Numbered from the stretch's first letter, positions 1 to 11,312 are shown. The stretch: DNA of 64,000 nucleotides from Conchocele bisecta (GCA_029237695.1 CM055271.1:80797488-80861487); one strand, 5' to 3'. The notes: generated from the sequence alone by a model not told the origin. Made by a program: numbers and translations.

Positions 1-3000
1 TGTGTGTGCATCTTATACAAGTGAGTGCCATCTTATACAAGTGTGTGCATCTTATACAAGTGTGTGCATCTTATACAAGTGTGTGTATCTTATACAAGTG
101 TGTGCATCTTATACAAGTGTGTGTGTATCTTATACAAGTGTGTGTGTATCTTATACAAGTGTGTGCATCTTATACAAGTGTGTGGCATCTTATACAAGTG
201 TGTGTGCATCTTATACAAGTGTGTGTGCATCTTATACAAGTGTGTGCATCTTATACAAGTGGTGTAGCATCTACAAGTGTGTGTGCATCTTATAACACAG
301 TGTGTTGTGCATATATACAAGTGTGTGTGCATCTTATACAAGTTGTGTGTCATCTTATACAAGTGGTGTGCATCTTATACAAGTGTGTGCATCTTATACA
401 AGTGTGTGTGCATCTTATACAAGTGTGTGTGCATCTTATACAAGTGTGTGCATCTTATACAAGTGTGTGCATTATTAATGGGCAAGTGTTGTGTAATCTT
501 ATACAAGTGTGTGCATCTTATACAAGTGTGTGTGCATCTTATACAAGTGTGTGTGTGTATCTTATGACAAGTGTGTGTGCAATCTTCTACAAGTGTGTGT
601 GCATCTATACAATGTGTGTGCATCTGATACAATGTGCATCTTATACAAGTGAGCTGCAATTCTTATACAAGTGTTGTGCATATTATACAAGTGTTGTGTG
701 CATCTTTAATAAAAGTGTGTTGTGCATCTTATACAAGTGTGTGCATCTAACAAGTGTGTGCATCTATTATACAAGTGTGTGTGCATCTTATACAGTGTGT
801 GCATAATTATACAGTTTGTTTGTGCATCTTAATACATGTGTGTGTTTCATCTTATAAACAAGTGGTGTGTGCATCTTAATAACAAGTAATGTTGCAGTCT
901 TATACAAGGTGAGTGATCATCTATACAAGGTGTGCATCTTAAATTACAATACAATGTGTCAATCTAAACAATGTTGGTGTGCATCTTTATACAAGTGTGT
1001 GTGCAATTCTTATTAACAATGTGTGTGCATCTTTATTCAAGGTGTGGTGCAACTTATACAAGTGTGTGTTCATCCTTAAACAAGTGGTGATGTGCATAAT
1101 TATACAATGTGTGTGGGCATCTTATACAAAAAGTGTGTGTGCATCTTTTTTTATACAAGTGTTTAATGCCATCTACAAGTGTGTGTGCATCTTATACAAA
1201 GTGTGTGCAAATTATACAAGTGTGTATCTTAATACTAATTGTGTGCATCTTATACAAAGTGTGTGTGTATCTTATACAATGTGCAATCATATACAAGTGT
1301 GTGTGCAACTTATACAAGTGTGTGTGTAAATTCTTATACAAGTGTGTGTGCATCTTATACAAAGTGTGTGTGCATCTTATACAATGTGTAGTGCATCTTA
1401 TCCAATGTGTGTGCATCTTATACAAGAAGTGTGCATCGTTATACAAAGTGCGTGTGCATCTACAAGTGGTGTGTGCAATATTATACAAGTGTTGTGCATC
1501 TATACAAGTGTTGTGGTGCAACTTATCAAGTGTGTGGGCATCTTATACCAATGTTGTGCAATCTTATAAACAAAGTGTGGCATCATTTATACAAGTGTGT
1601 GCATCTTATACAAGTGTGTTTCATCTGTGCAAGTGTGTGTATCTTATACAAGTGTGTGCATCTTATACAAGTGTGTGTGTAATCTTATACAAGTGTTGTG
1701 TACTAACAAGTGTGTGCATCTTATACAAGTGTGTGCAATCTTAAATACAAAAGTGTGTTTGCATCTTTTACAAGTGGTGGTGCCACTTATACAAGTGTGT
1801 GTGCATCTTATACAAGTGTGTGCATACTTATACAAGTGTGTGTGCATCTTATTAACAATGTGTGTGCATCTTATACAAGTTGTCTGCATCTAACAAGTTG
1901 TGTGTGCTTCTTAACAAGTGTGTGCATCTTATACAAGTGTGAAGGTTATCTTATACAAGTGTGTGCATCTATACAATGTGTGTGTGTATCTTATAACAAG
2001 TGTGGCATCTTAACACAAGTGTGTGTGTGGCAACTTATACAAGTGTGTGTGCATCTGTATAGCAAGTGTGTGCTCTTAATACAAGTAAGTGGCATCTTAT
2101 ACAAGTGTGTGCATCTTATTCAAGTGTGTGTAATCTTATACAAGTGTGTGCATCATTATACAAGTGTGTGTGCATCTTATTTACATGTTTGTGTGCATCT
2201 TATACAAGTTTGTGTGCAATCTTCTACAATGTGTCATCTTATACAAGTGTGTGTGTATCTTATACAGTGTGGTGTGCATCTTATAACAAGCTGTGAATGT
2301 ATCTTATAAAAGTTAAGTATCTTATACAAGTGTGTATCTTATCTAGTGGAGGTGCGACTTATACAAGTGGTGTGCATCCTTATACAAGTGTTGTGTGCAT
2401 CTTATACAAGTGTGTGCTTCCCTTATTTTACAAGTGTGTACATCTTATTACAAGTGTTGCATCTTAATACAAGTGTGTAACATCTTATACAAGTGTGTGT
2501 ATTTATACAAGTGTGGTGGATCTTATACAAGTGTGTGTGCATCTTATACAAGTGGTGTGCATCTTAATACAAATAAGTTGTGCCAATCTTTATACAAGTG
2601 TGTCATCAATATACAAGTGTGACATCTTATACAAGTGTGTGCATCTTAATACAAGTTTGAGTGGCATCTTATACAATGTGTGTGCATCTTATACAAGTGT
2701 TGTGCAAATTCTTATTACAAGTGTGTGTGTACTTATACAAGTGGTGTGATCTTATACAATGTGTGTATCTTATACAATGTGTACATCTTAATACCAATGT
2801 GTGCATCTTATACAAGTTATGTCATCTTATAACAAGGTGTCATCTTTATACAAGTGTGATACAATCTTATCTACAAGTTGTGTGCATCTTATACAATGTG
2901 TGTAGCTTATTACAAGTTGTGTGGGCATCTTAATACAAGTGTGTACATCTTATACAAGTGTGGTAAGCTTATACAATGTGTGTTATCTTAATACAGTTTG

Positions 3001-3480
3001 TGTGCATCTTATACAAGTTGTGTGCATAAGTTAATACAAAGTGTGCATCTTATACAAGTGTGTGTAATCTTATACAAGTGTGTGTGCATCTTATACAAGT
3101 GTGTGTATCTTATACAAGTGTGTGTATCTTATACAAGTGTGTACATCTTATACAAGTGTGTGTAGCTTTATTTACAAGTGTTGTTAATTTATACAAGTGT
3201 GTGCATCTTATACAAGTGTGTGTAACTTATACAAGTGTGTGCAATGCTTATAACAAAAGTGTGTGTAGTCTATTACAAGTGTGTTTATCTTATACAAGTG
3301 TGTACATTCTTATAGTGTGTGTACTTATACAAGTGTGTGTATTCTTATACAAGTGTGATCTTAACAAGTGTGTGCATTAATTATACAAGTGTGTGGCATC
3401 TTAAATAACACGTGTGTGTATCTTATTACAATGTGTGCATCTTATACAAGTGTGTGCATCTTATACAAGTGTGTGCATCC
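1..3480. repeat. 19-bp minisatellite array (TGTGTGCATCTTATACAAG type)
   Basis: A contiguous head-to-tail array with core unit TGTGTGCATCTTATACAAG, often lengthened by TG dinucleotides to 21 bp. Roughly 175-185 units are present and the array runs off the left edge of the window. Units are near perfect at about 1-250, 360-560 and 3040-3240, while the middle (about 560-3000) is full of one- and two-base insertions and deletions. Because 19 is not a multiple of 3 and the unit lacks stops, all three plus frames stay open for long stretches and give repetitive HLIQVCASYTSVCILYKCV-like peptides; these are not genes. The array ends sharply where unique sequence starts near 3480. Confidence 0.95.
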
Positions 3481-3505
3481 ACGCACCGGTTGCAGTAACG
3501 GATCA

Positions 3506-3740
3506 GGGGGCAGTTTCACTAAACTTCGTACGACTAAAATGTGCAATGTTCGTAAGTGCAAAATTATGATAGTCTATACAATTCATATTAACAATGTTTT
3601 CTTGTGATCAATTATTTAATTTGCATGTATTGAGCATATGCTGCTCTATAAATGCACATCCATCGATTGAAATTTCCAGACGATCCTAAAGTTGCACTTT
3701 CGAACATTTTAGTCGTACGAAGTTTAGTGAAACGGGCCCC
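3506..3740. mobile_element. MITE family A, copy 1
   Basis: A short non-autonomous element with terminal inverted repeats. The left end reads GTTTCACTAAACTTCGTACG followed by ACTAAAATGTTCGTAAGTGC; the right end is its inverse, ending TAGTGAAACGGGCCCC. No coding capacity. Other copies of this family lie at 25012-25228, 25265-26905 (interrupted), 45485-45720, 48606-48836 and 56959-57185, with fragments at 4148, 43926, 52038 and 52403. Confidence 0.85.
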
Positions 3741-3768
3741 AGTTCTATAAATGCATTAACCCTTAGGA

Positions 3769-4147
3769 TGAGCCTTCTGTTTTTTCGTGAAAATTGGTCA
3801 AATATTGATTTGTCTATGGGAATTTAACATTGGGGGGAAAAGGAGGTGGAGGAGCTGTGCAAGGAGTAAGAAAACAAAACATTTTGGAAATTGACTCCGA
3901 AACCTGGCTATATAGCTTGGAAATGATCTAACTAAGAAAACAAAAGTTAAATTTTGAAAATAGGTCCGGTATTTCTGAAATTCAAAAAATGTCCCCATGT
4001 TAAATCCCCATAGACATCTTCACATAGTGAAGATGTCTATGGGGATTTAACATGGGGGAATAAAATATCACAGTCACATATGAGATAGCATATATGTATC
4101 GAAATATCTATATTAAATATCTATATTAAATATCTATATTAACCCTT
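3769..4147. mobile_element. Fragment of fold-back family I with 31-bp hairpin, plus 13-bp repeats
   Basis: Internal sequence of family I (phrases such as CAAATATTGATTTGTCTATG and GGAAATGATCTAACTAAG recur at 9664, 12420 and 35305). It contains a perfect hairpin: arm 3993-4023, three-base loop, arm 4027-4057, built on CCATGTTAAATCCCCATAGA. It is followed by about three units of ATATCTATATTAA at 4105-4143. The segment is bracketed by a 57-bp direct repeat (3711-3768 and 4148-4205). Confidence 0.7.
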
Positions 4148-4189
4148 AGTCGTACGAAGTTTAGTGCAACGGGCCCCAAGTTCTATAAA

Positions 4190-4320
4190 TGCATTAACCC
4201 TTAGACCGCTGCACACAACAATTGTCGTCTGCTGTTGCTTTTATATCGTGCCTTATTTCTCAATACAAACATGGTTTGACGGCACTTATGAAGGGCTGTC
4301 AAAGCATGTTGTGAATTATT
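4190..4320. mobile_element. Half copy of palindromic family G
   Basis: One arm of family G: an AACCCTTAG end, then GTCGTCTGCTGTTGCTTTT, then a TTTCTCAATA block and a TGTCAAA block. The matching full palindrome stands at 6966-7175, on the far side of the 64-bp array. This half lacks the central TCATTTCC/GGAAATGA turn. Confidence 0.65.
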
Positions 4321-6950
4321 CTAAATACACTGTTCTATCAATGTTACAATGGGACCTCTCTAAACCGGTCACCATGGGGACCTGCAGGCTACACTGTTCT
4401 ATCAACATTACAATGGGACCTCTCTAAACCGGACACCCTGGTGACCTCCAGTCTACACTGTTCTATCAATATTACAATGGGACCTCTCTAAACCGGACAC
4501 CCTGGGGACCTCCAGTCTACACTGTTCTATCAATATTACAATGGGACCTCTCTAAACCGGACACCATGGGGACCTCCAGGCTACACTGTTCAATCAATAT
4601 TACAATGGGACCTCTCTATACCGGACACCATGGAGACCTCCAGGCTACACTGTTCTATCAATATTACAATGGGACCTCTCTAAACCGGACACCATGGGGA
4701 CCTCCAGGCTACACTGTTCTATCAATATTACAATGGGACCTCTCTATACCGGAAACCATGGAGACCTCCAGGCTACACTGTTCTATCAAAATTACAATGG
4801 GACCTCTCTAAACCGGACACCCTGGTGACCTCCAGGCTTCAATAGAACAGTGGGACCTCTCTAGACCTGACACCCTGGGGACCTCCATGCTAGACTGTTC
4901 TATCAATATTACAAGGGACCTCTCTAAACGGGACACCCTGGGGATATCCAGGCTACACTGTTCTATCAATATTACAATGCGACCTCTCTATAACCGGACA
5001 CCCTGACCTCCAGGCTACACTGTTCTATCAATATTACATGGGATCTCTCTAAACGGGACACCCTGAGGATATCCAGGCTACACTGTTCTATCAATATTAC
5101 AATGCGACCTCTCTATACCGGACACCATGGAGACCTCCAGGCTACACTGTTCTATAAATATTACAATGGGACCTCTCTAAACGGGACACCCTGTAGACCT
5201 CCAGGCTTCACTGTTCTATAAATATTACAATGGGACCTCCCTAAACGGGACACCTTGGGGATCTCCAGGCTACACTGTTCTATCAATATTACAATGGGAC
5301 CTCCCTAAACGGGACACCCTGGGGACCTCCAGGCTACACTGTTCTATCAATATTACAATGGGACCTCTATATACCGGACACCCTGGGGACCTCCAGGCTA
5401 CACTGTTCTATCAATATTACAATGGGACCTCTCTAAACCGGTCACCATGGGGACCTCCAGGCTGCACTGTTCTATCAATATTACAATGGATCCTCTATAT
5501 ACCGGACACCCTGGGGACCTCCAGGCTACACTGTTCTAACAATATTACAATGGGACCTCTCTAAACCGGACACCATGGGGACTTCCAGGCTACACTGTTC
5601 AATAAATATTACAATTAGACCTCTCTAAACCGGACACCCTGGGGACCTCCAGGCTACACTATTCTATCAATATTACAATGGGACCTCTCTAAACCGGATA
5701 TCTTGGGAATCTCCAGGCTACACTGTTATATCAATATTACAATGGGACCTCTCTAAACCGAACATCATGGGGACCTCCATGCTACACTGTTCTATCAATA
5801 TTACAATGGGACCTCTCTAAACCGGACACCCTTGGGATCACCAGGCTACACCGTTCTATCAACATTACAATGGGACCTCTCTAATCTGGACACCCTGGGG
5901 ATATCCAGGCTACACTATTATATCAATATTGCAATGGGACCTCTCTAAACCGGACACCCTTGGGATCACCAGGCTACACTGTTCTATCAACATTACAATG
6001 GGACCTCTCTAAACGGGACACCCTGGGGACCTCCAGTCTACACTGTTATATCATTATTACAATGGGACCTCTCTAAATCGGACACCATGGGGATGTCCAG
6101 GCTACACTATTCTATCAATATTGCAATGGGACCTCTCTAAACCGGACACCCTTGGGATCACCAGGCTACACTGTTCTATCAACATTACAATGGGACCTCT
6201 CTAAACGGGACACCCTGGGGACCTCCAGTCTACACTGTTCTATCAATATTACAATGGGACCTCTCTAAACGGGACACCCTGGGGACCTCCAGGCTACACT
6301 GTTCAATAAATATTACAATGTGGCCTCTCTAAACGGGCCACCCTGGGAACCTCCAGTCTCCTGTTTTATCAATAATACAATGAGACCTCTCTATACCGGA
6401 CACCATGGGGACATCCAGGCTACACTGTTCTATCAACATTACAATGGGACCTCTCTAAACCGGACACCATGGAGATCTCCAGGCTACACTGTTCTATGAA
6501 TATTACAATGGGATCTCTCTAAACCGGACACCCTGGGGACCTCCAGGCTACACTGTTCTATAAATATTACAATGGGACCTCTCTAAATGGGACACCCTGG
6601 GGACCTCCAGTCTACACTGTTCTATCAATATTACAATGGGACCTCTCTAAACGGGACACCCTGGGGACCTCCAGTCTACACTGTTCTATCAATATTACAA
6701 TGGGACCTCTCTAAACGGGACACCCTGGGGACCTCCAGTCTACACTGTTCTATAAATATTACAATGGGACCTCTCTAAACGGGACACTGGGGACCTCCAG
6801 GCTACACTGTTCTATAAATATTACAATGGGTCTACACGGGTACTATAAATACTACAAGGGACTCACTTTTCTATAAATATTACAATGGGACCTCTCTAAA
6901 CGGGACACCATGGGGACCTCCAGGCTACACGGTTTAATTACCATTATTAC
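4315..6950. repeat. 64-bp satellite array
   Basis: About 41 head-to-tail copies of a 64-bp unit containing CAATATTACAATGGGACCTC, TCTAAACCGGACACCCTGGG and GACCTCCAGGCTACACTGTT. The period was measured directly: ACTGTT at 4521 recurs at 4585. Variants swap AAACCGG, AAACGGG and TATACCGG. The core resembles the terminal repeat of MITE family F found elsewhere in the window (for example 44228 and 50329). Open frames inside it (for example 4566-4811) are periodic and not genes. Confidence 0.95.
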
Positions 6951-6965
6951 ACTGGCACCTATTTT

Positions 6966-7175
6966 ACCCTTAGACTACTGAGTACGAAAATTGTCGTCTG
7001 CTGATGCTGTATATTTTGCCTTCTTTCTCAATAAAGGTATGGATTGACAGCACTTAAGACTCATTTCCACTGGAAATGATTCTAAAATGCTGTCAAACCG
7101 TGTTTTTGATGAGACAAATCGAAAATAAAAAATAAACAGCAGACGACAACATATAATTCGGCAGTGTAAGGGTTA
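6966..7175. mobile_element. Palindromic MITE family G, full copy
   Basis: An almost complete palindrome of about 210 bp. It starts ACCCTTAGACTACTGAG, carries GTCGTCTGCTG, GCCTTCTTTCTCAATAAA and ATTGACAGCA, turns at TCATTTCCACTGGAAATGA, and returns through the complement to GGCAGTGTAAGGGTTAA. The same palindrome core lies inside the two pogo-like MITEs at 15273-15616 and 54625-54978. Confidence 0.8.
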
Positions 7176-7404
7176 ACATGATCGAACGTGAATACTTCCT
7201 AATTCCTTTCAATGAAGGCCACTCTGTATAAACTCACTATATACATGTAGCATAAAACGTTACAAGACAAAATATAATACTACATGTAGTCTAGTCGCAT
7301 TATAAGTTATAACGTAGTGATCTTTGTCTCATGTTGCTTGTATCTGTGCTTAACGGTTTCCGAGGACTATATCTATGCTCGAACCTACAACCTTTAGGTA
7401 CATG

Positions 7405-7520
7405 CCATAACATTTGATATCACGTTGATCAGGCTCGGAACTGGTAGTATGAATGCCCCGGCGAGCCTTGGAATGCATACACGTATATTGCCTAGCATAA
7501 CACACTTGATATCAAAATAC
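7405..7520. mobile_element. Degenerate palindromic element family D
   Basis: It begins TTTGATATCACGTTGATCAG and ends CTTGATATCAAAATACACTA followed by GCCTG. It resembles the cleaner family D copy at 32570-32713 and shares the TATCAAAATACACTAG motif of the 73-bp satellite at 39318. No real gene: the two overlapping open frames on opposite strands reflect the palindrome. Confidence 0.5.
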
Positions 7521-7679
7521 ACTAGCCTGCTACAGTCGAACCCCTGTAAACCGGACAGAGAGACAAGCAAGTTGGGCTTAATTTGTATATGTTTCCTTGG
7601 CATTTATCCTCGAGAATAATGTATGTTCATGATCGCAAAGCACATACGCGTGTCGTGGAGTAGTTATATGCACGGTTCA

Positions 7680-7760
7680 CAGTGGAATCTCTCTAAACCA
7701 GACACCCTGGGAGGTCTACAGGGAGGTCCACAGGTTGTCCGGTTTAGGGAGGATCCACTG
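7680..7760. mobile_element. Short family F MITE (pogo-like termini)
   Basis: An 81-bp near-palindrome starting CAGTGGAATCTCTCTAAACC and ending GGTTTAGGGAGGATCCACTG. CAG...CTG ends with an ACCTCTCTAAACCGG core are typical of short non-autonomous relatives of pogo/Tigger elements, which use TA target sites. A TA follows the right end. The assignment to pogo is from general knowledge of that terminus. Confidence 0.65.
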
Positions 7761-7857
7761 TAATACTCACTGAATGCCCTTATTTTTGATATATTTCATT
7801 TCCATTAATCTCCAATGGTAATGTCTGTTCATCATCGCAAAGCACACACTTCAAGTA

Positions 7858-7948
7858 GTATATATATATATATATATATATATATACTATATATATATAT
7901 AATATATATATATATATATACATACACACATATACACACATACACATG
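7858..7948. repeat. TA / TACACA microsatellite
   Basis: A run of alternating TA with a few phase breaks, passing into ATACACACA repeats. Low-complexity sequence with no gene. The apparent ORF across it encodes IYIYIY. Confidence 0.9.
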
Positions 7949-7976
7949 TATGCACACGACTTTTGAGAGCAGTAGA

Positions 7977-8270
7977 CGATTTCATCAAAATTGCAAAGTA
8001 TCCTTATCTAGCAAAGTATACTTTGAGGGAGTAATCATTTATTTTCCACAAAATGCATTATTTCATATAGAACTAACGACTGCACATATTTTATGATTAA
8101 AAGTATTCAGAATTATTATACTGACTTTATTACATTATCACAGCCAAAATGGCTGTGATAATGGAATAAATTCAGTATAATAAAAATTAATAAATTGATC
8201 TCTAAATTGAAAATTTCTCTCTCAAAGTATACTTTGCTAGATAAGTATACTTTGCAATGTTGGTGAAATA
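7977..8270. mobile_element. TIR element of about 294 bp with central hairpin
   Basis: The left terminus contains TTGCAAAGTATCCTTATCTA, GCAAAGTATACTTTGAG; the right terminus (8217-8268) is the inverse, CTCAAAGTATACTTTGCTAG then ATAAGTATACTTTGCAA. In the middle lies a hairpin with arms 8115-8145 and 8151-8181, meeting at CAGCCAAAATGGCTG. No reading frame; single copy in the window. Confidence 0.75.
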
Positions 8271-8536
8271 GGCTACACATTTCCAAGAGCTGTCAGCCCC
8301 GGCCCCTTGCTACTTCATTTAATAAACTACTGGCGAAAGCACATTTCCCGGCATCATGTAAGTTGGCAAACGTCATCTTCATGTTCAAAAAAGCTGACAC
8401 CTGCAACCCACAAAACTACATGTACCTTTTTGTACTTTCACACTAGCATTTATTAACATTTTATCCTTAACTATCACATATTTGCTGTACATATGTATAG
8501 TCTCGGTAAACGATACAATACTACAAAAATAAATCA

Positions 8537-8839
8537 TTTATCCCGTCAACACAGTGCGTATGTGCCGTGAAATACAGTGCCGTGAAACATTTTTGATATC
8601 CTGTCAATACGACATAATCACTGCGTATGAATATGTACGGTGGCTGGGGCTATATTTTTGTATTTTACAGCCAGTTGTAGGTGTTGACGGGATAAATAGA
8701 ATATTAGGGTAGTGCCGTGAATGGGAAAAAATATCTGGCGCGGCACGGAAACGGGATGTGCTCGGCAGAGCCTCGCCCATCCCGTTTCCTGAGCCTTGCC
8801 AGATATTTCACCCATTCACGGCACTAACCTACTATTCTA
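8537..8839. mobile_element. Composite fold-back element family C, copy 1
   Basis: Two joined modules. The first (about 165 bp) is bounded by TTTATCCCGTCAACAC and its inverse GTGTTGACGGGATAAAT. The second (about 140 bp) is a near-perfect palindrome starting TAGTGCCGTGAATGGGAAAA, with GGCGCGGCACGGAAACGGGA near the turn, and ending TTCACGGCACTAACCTACTA. The same two modules adjoin in the same order in all full copies (12143, 25938 inverted, 42090, 61677). The 65-residue open frames through the palindrome are by-products. Confidence 0.85.
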
Positions 8840-9064
8840 TATTTATCGGGAGCATACGCGAACTGGGCTGCCGACACAATCTGTTCACATGCTACACAGA
8901 CTAACACACGATAATACACTTATATCGTTTGTCGTTACCAGCTGTCAACAACGACGTCAGATATGTCAAAAGCGTAAATGGAAGCGACGTTTCCGACGTA
9001 ATTTACTCGACAACGTCATTTTCGCCATAAGGTAACTTTTCGCGCGACGCGGCTCATATATTCC

Positions 9065-9620
9065 TTAAAGGTACATGCCCACTTAAGAGGCCCACACTGT
9101 TTTCAATTAAATAAGTGTATAATTGTGTCACTATTTCACCAGTTCTAAAATTTGACTTGACTTGATGCTTACTTTAACGACGGCACTGACTTTATGGACT
9201 TGCACATTGTGCCCGCTATGCAGATATAATCATTTAGTAATATTTATTTTACTGATAGTGACTCGCGGTGGTATCAGGCTATTTTCATATGCAAACGAGG
9301 TATGATATTTGTTAATTATTTATACTTAGATGAGTCACCTGAAAAAAAATAATATTTTCGACAGATTATAAAGTATGATCATTGCAGATCAAGCAATAAA
9401 TACAGAGCATAACTAGTAATGTCCGTTAACATTTTCAGGACACACGGTTATCGCACCTGATATTAGTGTGGAAATGTACGTCTGCTATAATATGTATAAT
9501 AATAACAATCAACGTGGGGTAATGGTGAATGGATGTTTATTTTGCCAGAAAATGTCTCAGATTATGTCTCTGATATAACAAAAAAAACATTCCGTACCTA
9601 CTGAGTGGGCAGGTACCTTC
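9065..9620. mobile_element. MITE family B, copy 1
   Basis: About 555 bp. The left end is AAAGGTACATGCCCACTTAA and the right end ACTGAGTGGGCAGGTACCTT, inverse of each other. The interior has AATATTTATTTTACTGATAG and TTTTCATATGCAAACGAGG, recurring at 28482, 31459 and 46613. No coding capacity. Confidence 0.85.
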
Positions 9621-9663
9621 AAAATTGATTGTATATATGACGGATTGACTGCCCGATATAGAT

Positions 9664-9958
9664 TACTGTCTGTTTCACGAAAGCTGCCCAAATTTTACAG
9701 CCATATAAACAATGCAAAAACAATATTGTTTTCGATAATATTAAATTTTCGTGTAATTTTGTCAAATATTGATTTTATCGCGGAAAATTGATTAGTCTAT
9801 GGGAATTTAACATGAGGGAAAAAGGAGGTAGAGGAACTGTGGGATGAGGAAATGATCTAACTATGATCCCATAGTCTGTGAAGATGTCAATGGGATTTAA
9901 CATGGGGGAAATGTTTTTTCGCAGTAAAATTTGGACAGGTTTCGTGAAACAGATAGTA
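9664..9958. mobile_element. Fold-back family I, short copy
   Basis: It begins ACTGTCTGTTTCACGAAAGC and ends AGGTTTCGTGAAACAGATAG, forming terminal inverted repeats. The interior includes AACAATATTGTTTTCGATAA and TGGGAATTTAACATGAGGG. Full copies at 12420 and 35305 are about 480 bp, so this one carries an internal deletion. Confidence 0.75.
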
Positions 9959-10037
9959 GTATATTACAATACATGTATGCCTCTAACATGAGACGGTGGC
10001 AGGTATTCTCTTGGCCGTAGGGACGAACGGTTTTACG

Positions 10038-10452
10038 TACGGAAGCATTTTAGGGCCACTTCACTTTTTTTTTTACTTCCATTTATTCAAGATCTTTTCT
10101 TGAATTTTCAAGTTATTTTCTTGAATTTTCAAGATGTTTTATTGAATTTTCAAGATTTTTTCTCGAATTTTCAAGTTCTTTTCTCGAATTTTCAAGATCG
10201 TTTCTAATAAAGGATGTTTCAAGATATTTTCTTGAATTTTCAAGATAATTTCTTGAATTTCAAGATATTTTCTTGAATTTTCGAGATGTTTTCTTGAATT
10301 TTCAAAATTTTCAAGTTCTTTTCTTGAATTTTCAAGATTTTTTCTTGAAATATTTTCTTGAAAATTCAAGAAAAGAACTTGAAAATTCAAGAAAACATCT
10401 TGAATAAATGGAAATTAAAAGAAAAGTGAAGTGGTCCTAAGGGGCTTCCGTA
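10038..10452. mobile_element. Family J: TIR element packed with 21-bp CTTGAATTTTCAAG units
   Basis: The outer termini are inverse: TACGGAAGC...GGGCCACTTCACTTT on the left and AAAGTGAAGTGGTCC...GCTTCCGTA on the right. Between them are about a dozen units of roughly TTTTCTTGAATTTTCAAGA (20-21 bp), each self-complementary, in one orientation to about 10345 and then complementary units to 10400. The minus-strand frame at 10139-10390 (ENSRKNLENSRK repeats) is an artefact of the 21-bp period. Same architecture as families E, K and L. Confidence 0.85.
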
Positions 10453-11060
10453 TTTACGTGATATTATCGGGGAAAAGAACCATCTCCACTGCAGAAGATA
10501 TTAATAGTTTTCCGCGGTGTGCTCAAGCATAGCGGAAAACTGTTGTCTTCAATACACGGAAGTGTAGCACGTGCAGCGAGTAGGACGTGTTATTAGCACG
10601 TGGTGTGCGGATTGTAAGGCGTGTATCATCATTCTTGCGATAGCAGTCACTGCATAAACATGCAATTTTCTCATATGAGTGATATGATCAGATATGTAAA
10701 TATGTAAATGTAAATGTAATGTATGTTATTGTACGTGTACAGATGTGTGGGTCCCGTGCTTTCTAGAGTGGATTTGACCCTAGAGGTTTGTCTCTAGTTT
10801 TACCGCAGGGACCACTGTGGGTTGTGTACTGTCCATCTCGACCCATGCAGTAAAGATCGCAACCAACAGATATATGTGTTTGTGTTTCATTTAGGGCCAA
10901 CTGGAGTATAGTTAAGACAGCATACTTTGTATTCATATCAATATCGACCGACCTACATGTACAGTTAGGGTCATAAGCTTATTTAAACGACGCTTTCAAA
11001 AGTGATTGTTAAATTATGACGATATACAGGGGCGGATCCAGCATTTTGGGAACGTGGTGG
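10453..11060. other. Interval without recognisable gene
   Basis: AT-rich sequence with a small perfect hairpin (arms 10506-10515 and 10532-10541, AGTTTTCCGC) and an AAATGTAA-type micro-repeat near 10690-10720. No coding frame, RNA gene or known element recognised. Confidence 0.5.
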
Positions 11061-11067
11061 AGGTTGT

Positions 11068-11165
11068 CTAGTTGTGAAGGTAACTCTTGCAATCTACTCC
11101 CGTACCGTCAGTAGCTAGCTACGGACGGTACGGGAGTAATTGCAAGAGTTACCGTTCGCAACTAG
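11068..11165. mobile_element. Fold-back family T, minimal copy
   Basis: A 98-bp hairpin. One arm reads CTAGTTGTGAAGGTAACTCT, TGCAATCTACTCCCGTACCG, and the other is its inverse, meeting at AGTAGCTAGCTAC. It shares the CTACTCCCGTACCGTC block with the much larger hairpin at 11582-11993. Confidence 0.8.
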
Positions 11166-11277
11166 GGCGTTGTCGTATTTTCGATCTCTTCGAAATGCAC
11201 TTTCCTGTGTTTTACGGCATTTAAATTCAGACTCCAACTGGTGGTAAACTGTGATCTATGTAAACTCCGTGGCTGAA

Positions 11278-11278
<1 letters not shown>

Positions 11279-11312
<34 letters not shown>

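Noticed and set aside
2..3380. Plus-strand proteins HLIQVCASYTSVCILYKCV
   Set aside because: Same peptide in three frames from a 19-bp unit; frame shifts at every indel. Not coding.
8618..9035. 65-79-residue frames with RQIFFPIHGTTLIFYLSRQ
   Set aside because: The same peptide appears in every family C copy on both strands because the module is a palindrome; several copies have frame breaks.
10139..10390. Asparagine/lysine-rich coiled-coil protein (ENSRKNLENSRK)
   Set aside because: Encoded by the 21-bp units of family J.
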